DNA of 64,000 bases. It comes from Paracoccaceae bacterium (GTDB taxonomy: Bacteria > Pseudomonadota > Alphaproteobacteria > Rhodobacterales > Rhodobacteraceae). Positions 58,843-64,000 of the stretch are shown piece by piece. The stretch covers positions 100,988 to 164,987 of the forward strand of contig REBU01000059.1 in assembly GCA_007692585.1 (NCBI GenBank), read 5' to 3'. The notes beneath the pieces are model-generated. The model made no database searches and was not told the origin of the DNA. It was given only the letters and a program-made list of their open reading frames with translations. The first letter of the stretch is position 1; each line of letters begins with the position of its first letter. The translations under genes were made by a program, and so were the position numbers.

Positions 58843-59694
58843 GTGTCCGATACTCTGACCCGCCTGATTACCGACCACAAGATCCCGGTCGGGCGCAGTG
58901 TTTCCAACGCATTCGACTGGTTGCAGGACACGTTCATCACCGCTTTTGACACTCTCGAAGGCGCACTTCGCAGCATGATCGGGCTTCTGGGCGCGGCTTT
59001 GCAGACGCCCCATCCCTTCGTCGTGGTCGCGGGGTTCTGCGCGCTCACCTTTCTGCTGCAGCGCCGTGTGGTGCCAGTCGTGATCGTTGCCGCCTGCCTG
59101 CTTTTCGCGCTGAACCAGGGCTACTGGATCCTGACCATGCAGACGCTGACACTGGTGCTCGCGGCTTGCGTGGTCTGCATGGGCGTCGGCGTGCCGCTGG
59201 GCATCTATGCGGCGCATCATCCGCGTTTCTACCGCGCGCTGACCCCGGTTCTGGATCTGATGCAGACGCTGCCGGTTTTCGTCTATCTGATCCCGGTTCT
59301 GGTGCTGTTCGGGCTGGGCATGGTGCCGGGGCTGGTGGCGACGGTCATCTTTGCCATGCCTGCGGCCATCCGGCTGACAGAACTGGGCATCCGCTCGACG
59401 CCCAAAGCCCTGTCGGAAGCTGCCACCGCTTTCGGGGCGACGACGGCGCAGCGTATCCTGAAGGTCGAGCTGCCCTATGCCTTTCCGCAGATCATGGCGG
59501 GGCTGAACCAGACCATCATGCTGTCGCTGTCGATGGTGGTGATCGCGGGGCTGGTCGGCGCGCCGGGGCTTGGCGTGTCCATCGTGCGGGCGCTGAACAC
59601 CGTCAATGCGGGACTTGGCTTTGAAGCAGGCGCTGTGATTGTCGCGGTCGCGATCATGCTCGACCGGATGCTGCGGGTGGAGGTGAAGAGATGA
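58843..59694 (+). CDS. choW: Choline ABC transporter permease
   Basis: 283 residues, ProW/OpuAB-type permease with about six helices. The loop EAATAFGATTAQRILKVELPYAFPQIMAGLNQTIMLSLSMVVIAGLVGA (about residues 185-235) contacts the ATPase. It starts with GTG, with GGAGGA 5 nt upstream, and its stop overlaps choV (ATGA). Confidence 0.93.
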   Translation: MSDTLTRLITDHKIPVGRSVSNAFDWLQDTFITAFDTLEGALRSMIGLLGAALQTPHPFVVVAGFCALTFLLQRRVVPVVIVAACLLFALNQGYWILTMQTLTLVLAACVVCMGVGVPLGIYAAHHPRFYRALTPVLDLMQTLPVFVYLIPVLVLFGLGMVPGLVATVIFAMPAAIRLTELGIRSTPKALSEAATAFGATTAQRILKVELPYAFPQIMAGLNQTIMLSLSMVVIAGLVGAPGLGVSIVRALNTVNAGLGFEAGAVIVAVAIMLDRMLRVEVKR

Positions 59695-60728
59695 GTGATC
59701 CCGCGATCCGCTTCCGGAATGTGTCAATCGTCTTCGGCGCGTCCCCCTACAAGGCCATCCCGATGATGGAAACCGGCCAGAGCCGCGACGCGATCAAGCA
59801 GGCGACCGGGCAGGTGCTGGGCGTGCATGACTGCTCGCTCGATGTGGGCATGGGCGAGATCGTCGTTCTCATGGGGCTGTCGGGTTCGGGCAAATCGACG
59901 CTTCTGCGGGCCGTGAACGGGCTCAATCCCATCGTGCAGGGCGATGTTCTGGTCCATGACGGAAGCGGACTGGTCTCGGTTCCCAAAGCCGGCAAGGCGC
60001 AGTTGCGCAAGCTCAGGACACGCAATGTCGCGATGGTGTTCCAGCAATTCGGCCTCTTGCCCTGGCGTTCGGTGCGCGAGAATGTCGGGCTGGGGCTGGA
60101 GCTGGCGGGGATGAACCGCAAGGCGCGGCGCGAAAAGATCGAAACACAGCTTGAGCTTGTCGGGCTGACGCAATGGGCCGACCAGCCTGTGAGCGCGCTT
60201 TCTGGCGGGATGCAGCAGCGCGTGGGGCTGGCACGCGCCTTTGCCACGGACGCGCCGATCCTCTTGATGGACGAGCCCTTCTCGGCGCTCGATCCGCTGA
60301 TCCGCACCCGGCTGCAGGACGAGCTTCTGGAATTGCAGGCGCGCTTGAAACGCACGATCCTCTTTGTCAGTCACGATCTCGACGAGGCCTTCAAACTCGG
60401 CAATCGCATCGCGATTCTGGAAGGCGGGCGGATGATCCAATGCGGCACCCCATCAGAGATCTTTGCGCGCCCTGCCAATGCCTATGTGGCAGATTTCGTG
60501 GCGAATATGAACCCGCTCGGCGTCTTGCGCGCGCGCGATGCCATGACCACGATCCCCAGCCCGGCCCCCGCGCGCCAGATCGACGCGGATCTGTCCATCC
60601 GCGATGTGATGACGCGGTTTGACGCGCAGACGGACAGCTTGGGCGTCACGCAATCAGGCGCGCTTATCGGATGCGTGACGCGCAGCTCTGTCATCGCGGC
60701 ACTCACGGCCAGACAGGGGGCAAGCTGA
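59691..60728 (+). CDS. choV: Choline ABC transporter ATP-binding protein
   Basis: 345 residues of the ProV/OpuAA type. Walker A is GLSGSGKST (about 63-71), the signature is LSGGMQQRVGLARAFA (about 168-183), Walker B is ILLMDEPFSALDPL and SHDLDEAF is the H-loop. The C-terminal part (SIRDVMTRFDAQTDSLGVTQ) resembles a short CBS-like tail, which senses osmolarity in relatives. Confidence 0.94.
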   Translation: MSDPAIRFRNVSIVFGASPYKAIPMMETGQSRDAIKQATGQVLGVHDCSLDVGMGEIVVLMGLSGSGKSTLLRAVNGLNPIVQGDVLVHDGSGLVSVPKAGKAQLRKLRTRNVAMVFQQFGLLPWRSVRENVGLGLELAGMNRKARREKIETQLELVGLTQWADQPVSALSGGMQQRVGLARAFATDAPILLMDEPFSALDPLIRTRLQDELLELQARLKRTILFVSHDLDEAFKLGNRIAILEGGRMIQCGTPSEIFARPANAYVADFVANMNPLGVLRARDAMTTIPSPAPARQIDADLSIRDVMTRFDAQTDSLGVTQSGALIGCVTRSSVIAALTARQGAS

Positions 60729-60791
60729 CCCTGATTTCATCCTTGCACAAATATCCACAATACCGCCAGCGCCAGCGCGCCACGGATGCGC

Positions 60792-61583
60792 CTATTGCGC
60801 CCAGTCGGGCTTGCGCTTCTCCAGAAAAGCCGTGATGCCTTCATTCGTATCACGCCAGAGCATGTTCTCGACCATGACGGCGCCCGCGTAGTCATAGGCC
60901 TCGGCCAGATCCATCTCGGCCTGCCGGTAGAAGGCCTGCTTGCCGATGCGCACGGCCGAGGACAGCTTTTCGGCCACCATCTGCGCGAGGGTCTGCGTCT
61001 CGGCCTCCAGCGCCTGCATGGGCACGACGCGGTTCACCAGCCCCAGCTCCATCGCGCGCCCCGCATCAATGAACTGGCCTGTGGTCAACAACTCGAAAGC
61101 CATCTTGCGCGGGATGTTGCGGCTCAGCGCCACCATCGGGGTCGAGCAGAACAGCCCGATATTGACGCCATTCACGCCAAATCGCGTGCCCTGCGCCGCG
61201 ACAGCCATATCGCAGGACGCCACCAGCTGACAGCCCGCTGCCGTGGCAATGCCATGCACTTCGGCGATCACCGGCTGCGGCAGTGCGGGGATCATCTGCA
61301 TCACGTCGGCGCAGCGTCCGAACAGATCCGCGAAATAGGCCGCCCCCCCGTCATCGGCGGCGCGCCCGGCCTGCATCTCGCTCAGATCATGGCCCGCGCA
61401 AAACGCCTTGCCCGCACCGGCCAGGATCACGACCTTGATCGACGGCTCCGCCGCGATCCGTGTCAATTCGGCCTTCAGCGCGGCCAGCATCGCATCCGAC
61501 AGCGCATTCAGCTTGGCAGGCCGGTTCATCACCAGCCGCGCCACGCCTGCCGTAACGTCACAGCGCAGAAGTCCTTCATCCAT
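60792..61583 (-). CDS. Enoyl-CoA hydratase/isomerase family protein
   Basis: 263 residues, crotonase fold. NRPAKLNALSDAMLAALKAEL, AGAGKAFCAGHDLSEM (about residues 58-73) and HGIATAAGCQLVASCDMAVA (about 105-125) mark the fold. SNIPRKMAFELLTTGQFIDAGRAMELGLVNRVV is similar to the mammalian ECHDC3 type, whose substrate is uncertain. I chose the ATG at 61583, with GGAGGA 8 nt upstream. It is divergent from the thioesterase gene. Confidence 0.85.
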   Translation of the reverse strand: MDEGLLRCDVTAGVARLVMNRPAKLNALSDAMLAALKAELTRIAAEPSIKVVILAGAGKAFCAGHDLSEMQAGRAADDGGAAYFADLFGRCADVMQMIPALPQPVIAEVHGIATAAGCQLVASCDMAVAAQGTRFGVNGVNIGLFCSTPMVALSRNIPRKMAFELLTTGQFIDAGRAMELGLVNRVVPMQALEAETQTLAQMVAEKLSSAVRIGKQAFYRQAEMDLAEAYDYAGAVMVENMLWRDTNEGITAFLEKRKPDWAQ

Positions 61584-61659
61584 CTTGCAAATCCTCCCCG
61601 TTTGGCCCGAGTTTACGGAAATGACGCAGCGAAGCAAATCCAAAACGGACCTGTTACAA

Positions 61660-62076
61660 ATGCAGATGACCCGCGACGAGCTGGAGCAATTTCTGAAGAC
61701 CGAATTTCAGCAAGTCTCCGACATGTTCGCCATCGAGGATGTGGCACCGATGTCCGTAACCGTCAGGCTTCTGCATGACCCGCGTCACTTGCGCCCTGGC
61801 GGCACCGTGTCAGGCCCTGCGATGTTCGCACTCGCTGATGTCTCGGTCTATCTGGCGATCATGGCGATGATCGGCCCAAAGGGCCTGAGCGTGACCACGA
61901 ATTGCGCCATCGACTTCATGCGCAAACCCGCAGCGGGCGTCGATCTGATCTGCCGCACACGCTTGCTCAAGCTCGGCCGCGTGCTTGCGGTGGGCGAGTG
62001 CCTGATCTTTTCGGAAGGCAGTGATGCGCCAGTTGCGCGGGCCTCGATGACCTATTCCATCCCGCCCGAGCGCTGA
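61660..62076 (+). CDS. PaaI-type hotdog thioesterase
   Basis: About 138 residues, a hotdog-fold acyl-CoA thioesterase. RLLHDPRHLRPGGTVSGPAMFALADVSVYLAIMAMIG (about residues 35-70) and VTTNCAIDFMRKPAAGVDLICRTRLLKLGRVLAVGECLIF are PaaI-like. Three in-frame ATGs (61621, 61660, 61666) are possible; I favour 61660, which has GGAC 9 nt upstream. With the crotonase gene it may serve fatty or aromatic acyl-CoA turnover. Confidence 0.8.
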   Translation: MQMTRDELEQFLKTEFQQVSDMFAIEDVAPMSVTVRLLHDPRHLRPGGTVSGPAMFALADVSVYLAIMAMIGPKGLSVTTNCAIDFMRKPAAGVDLICRTRLLKLGRVLAVGECLIFSEGSDAPVARASMTYSIPPER

Positions 62077-62082
62077 ATGCGC

Positions 62083-63132
62083 TCAAGCTCTGCGGATGGT
62101 ATCGCCGTGATTGACAATCGGCGTCAATTCAATCCGCTTGCTCCCGATCACGCCATCATCGGATTTTCCGGCCACGATTTCAGCCGCGCGCAGACCGATC
62201 TCGCGCCGACAGGCATCGGTCGTGGCCAGCCGCAGCCGGAACCCGTCGAGCAGCTCCAACCCGTTGAAGCCTGCAAGCCCGATCTGCCCTGGCACATCCA
62301 GCCCCTTATCCAGGCAATAAAGCAGCCCCCCTGCCCCGATCATGTCATTGGAGTAATACAGGAAATCCAGATCCGGCTGGCGTTTCAGAATCGCTTCGGT
62401 CATCTCGCGCCCCTTACCGAGTGACGAGCCGCCTGCGTAATGTTCGGTCGCGGCCAGTTCCACCCCGGCCTCTTGCAGCGCCTCGCAGAACCCTTCAAGC
62501 CGTTTGCGCGCGCGGTGATCATCAGGCATTTTCGAGCCCAGAAACCCGATCCGGCGATAGCCGGCGGCGAGAATCGCCTCGGCCATTTCACGCCCCGCCC
62601 GCCGGTGGGAAATGCCCACCATAGAATCGACCGGATCGCCGTCGATATCCATGATCTCGACGATGGGAATCCCGGAATTGCTCAGCATGGCCACGGCGGC
62701 TTCCGTATGCTCCAGCCCGGCCACGATCATCCCCGAAGGCCGCCAGGACAGCATTTCATAGATGACGCTTTCTTCCTGCTCGGCCTGATAATTCGTGGCT
62801 CCGAACACCGGTTGCAGGCCCGAATCCTCCAGCGCGGCAGAAATTCCGCCCAGAACTTCGGGAAACACCATGTTTGACAGCGACGGAATGACCACACCAA
62901 CCAGATTGACCCTCTGACTGGCCAAGGCCCCGGCGATCTTGTTGGGCACATATCCCAGCGATTTCGCCGCGGCGATGACGCGTTCGCGCGTGCCCGGCGA
63001 GACATCAGCGCGATTGCGCAAGACCCGGCTGACCGTCATTTCACTCACGCCGCTGGCTTCGGATACATCACGCAATGTCAGCGGTCGCTGGGCTTCAGGA
63101 GGAAGATATGGAGGCAAGAGAGGACATCCCAC
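62083..63132 (-). CDS. LacI-family transcriptional regulator
   Basis: 349 residues. The helix-turn-helix LTLRDVSEASGVSEMTVSRVLRNRADVSPGTRERV (about residues 18-52) and hinge SLGYVPNKIAGALASQR are classic, followed by a periplasmic-binding-fold sensor (LVGVVIPSLSNMVFPEVLGGI). It is closest in feel to GntR-type gluconate regulators, so a sugar acid may be the ligand; that is inference. The start is a GTG with no clear ribosome site. The operon it controls may lie beyond the insertion element. Confidence 0.85.
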   Translation of the reverse strand: MGCPLLPPYLPPEAQRPLTLRDVSEASGVSEMTVSRVLRNRADVSPGTRERVIAAAKSLGYVPNKIAGALASQRVNLVGVVIPSLSNMVFPEVLGGISAALEDSGLQPVFGATNYQAEQEESVIYEMLSWRPSGMIVAGLEHTEAAVAMLSNSGIPIVEIMDIDGDPVDSMVGISHRRAGREMAEAILAAGYRRIGFLGSKMPDDHRARKRLEGFCEALQEAGVELAATEHYAGGSSLGKGREMTEAILKRQPDLDFLYYSNDMIGAGGLLYCLDKGLDVPGQIGLAGFNGLELLDGFRLRLATTDACRREIGLRAAEIVAGKSDDGVIGSKRIELTPIVNHGDTIRRA

Positions 63133-63432
63133 AAAGGTTCAAAGAAGTCGATGATAGCGCTACATTCCGCCATCGCCAAGCACTTGATCCAAGTGCCGAT
63201 CTGCGCATGCGCATGGAGGCCGGGCGCGGGCGCGCGGTGACACAAAAACCGGGGGGAGTTTCCTCCGCCCGGTCAAGGTCTTTAATCGTCGATAAGGCGC
63301 GCTTATCGAAAGCTACTGTCAGAATTCAAAATTTTGTACGAAAAATTCATCGCTTCTGGCTTTATTCATTTAATATCAATCACTTTAGATCCGGACTCAT
63401 TGATATTCAAAGCCAGAATAGGACTTGTTGAT
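63133..63432. promoter_or_regulatory. Control region between the LacI regulator and the IS21 element
   Basis: 300 bp with no gene. It holds TAGCGCTA (63155-63162), a LacI-type CG-centred dyad 20 bp before the regulator start. TCGATAAG-gcgcg-CTTATCGA lies at 63289-63309. An A+T-rich double inverted repeat is at 63354-63418 (TTCTGGCTTT/AAAGCCAGAA outside, ATATCAAT/ATTGATAT inside). The second half is much more A+T-rich than the rest of the window. Confidence 0.5.
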
Positions 63433-63498
63433 TGTCACTGAGAACTGACCCGGCATTGTCACCGAGATCTGACCCACCCGGATGTTATGTTCTGTGTG

Positions 63499-64000
63499 TC
63501 ATGTTGGGGTCAATGCTGCTGTCTCCTTCCGTTTCTTTTTCGCTGTTTCGGAGCTGGCCTTGAAGCGGTAGCTGTCGTTGCCGGTTTCCAAAATGTGGCA
63601 GCGATGGGTGAGACGGTCGAGCAGCGCGGTGGTCATTTTGGCGTCGCCAAAGACGGTTGCCCATTCGCTGAAGCTCAGGTTCGTGGTGATGATGACGCTG
63701 GTGCGTTCGTATAACTTGCTGAGGAGGTGGAGTGAGGAGGATAAGTAAACAGTCCGGGGGACTGTTTGCCCGACGAACCAAGGCGCCGCCGGAGGCACTG
63801 AATGGCAAGTATCCCAGCTCATCCAGGATCACGAGATCAGTTTTCACCAGCGCTTCGGCGATCTTCCCGGCCTTACCCTGAGCTTTTTCCTGCTCCAGCG
63901 CGTTGACCAGTTCGACCGTCGAGAAGAAGCGCACGCGCTTGCGGTGATGCTCGATTGCCTGGATGCCGAGGGCCGTGGCAACATGGGATTTCCCTGTTCC
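63499..64000 (-). pseudogene. istB: IstB-like ATPase, broken by a palindromic insert and cut by the window edge
   Basis: Walker A (GTGKSHVATALG) is at the right edge and Walker B is [11 protein letters not shown]. The frame then breaks after SASGGAL. The rest of IstB ([45 protein letters not shown]) continues in another frame down to 63499. The break coincides with 49 bp (63731-63779) not expected in istB. The helper ATPase is probably inactive unless the frame is restored. Confidence 0.8.
63731..63779. repeat. 49-bp palindromic insert inside istB
   Basis: This stretch replaces about 6 bp expected between the codons for SASGGAL and HLLSKLY. Its core is AAACAGTCC-ggg-GGACTGTTT (9-bp arms, 63747-63767). 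TGAGGAGG occurs at 63720-63727 and again at 63733-63740, so a short direct repeat marks one side. I recall similar dyads scattered in rhodobacterial genomes, which would make this a small REP-like mobile element; I have not verified that. Confidence 0.6.

Larger units (their letters stand above)
63433..64000 (-). mobile_element. IS21-family insertion sequence (left part, incomplete)
   Basis: Two 20-bp repeats, TGTCACTGAGAACTGACCCG (63433-63452) and TGTCACCGAGATCTGACCCA (63457-63476), follow each other at 24-bp spacing. This is the typical multiple-repeat end of IS21 elements. An istB-like frame reads leftward from 64000. The transposase gene istA and the other end lie outside the window. Confidence 0.85.

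Overview
The window is one continuous chromosomal stretch of an alphaproteobacterium, almost certainly Rhodobacteraceae (Rhodobacter/Roseobacter relatives). Three things point there: a nuo operon with interspersed small non-complex-I genes, a NuoE with a long C-terminal extension, and a compact flgBC-fliE-fliQ-flgFGAH-fliL operon divergent from fliI. DNA is GC-rich and gene-dense, with many ATGA/GTGA start-stop overlaps. The genus cannot be decided from sequence alone. I saw no rRNA, tRNA or CRISPR array.

Layout. (1) 1-16084, minus: respiratory complex I operon nuoABCDEFGHIJKLM (nuoM cut by the window edge). It is interrupted by seven extra ORFs: a PAPS-type sulfotransferase and a 41-codon ORF between nuoC and nuoD; a DUF5337-like membrane protein between nuoE and nuoF; a DUF3291 protein, a sugar-O-methyltransferase-like enzyme and a DUF5333-like secreted protein between nuoF and nuoG; and a small lipoprotein between nuoG and nuoH. 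(2) 16316-24069, minus: a complete leucine/isovalerate catabolic operon (isovaleryl-CoA dehydrogenase, methylcrotonyl-CoA carboxylase beta and alpha, HMG-CoA lyase, methylglutaconyl-CoA hydratase) with an LprI-like and a GST gene inside, led by a clear TTGACA promoter with an adjoining palindrome. (3) 24070-24939: about 870 bp with no gene I can support. (4) 24940-30983: flagellar basal-body genes and divergent fliI. (5) 31051-36236: metG, two small unknowns, a class III aminotransferase and an ectoine-hydrolase-like M24 protein. (6) 36344-40953, minus: assimilatory sulfate/sulfite reduction and siroheme operon. (7) 41119-43742, minus: NMT1/SsuA-type ABC importer. (8) 44044-47720: fabB-fabI, two facing crcB (Fluc) genes and a kinase-fold orphan. 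(9) 47794-53906: katG with an upstream inverted repeat, a quinone oxidoreductase, a class IV aminotransferase, COQ9, rpsU and a secreted nuclease. (10) 53962-60728: choline-to-glycine-betaine genes (betI-betB-betA) divergent from the choline importer choXWV, with a BetI-type operator between them. (11) 60792-63132: a crotonase, a PaaI-type thioesterase and a LacI-family regulator. (12) 63433-64000: the end of an IS21-family element whose istB is broken by a roughly 49-bp palindromic insert.

Most genes are ordinary core metabolism. The points most worth a second look are the glycan-tailoring-type enzymes and the doubly coupled micro-ORF inside the complex I operon, the small palindromic insert that splits istB, the TTAA array upstream of the nuclease gene, the C11 tract inside liuB, the terminator hairpin that an alternative start of doeA would translate through, and the repeated GC-rich hairpins between the first and second genes of transporter and bet operons. 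I found no clear evidence of an entirely new multi-gene system.
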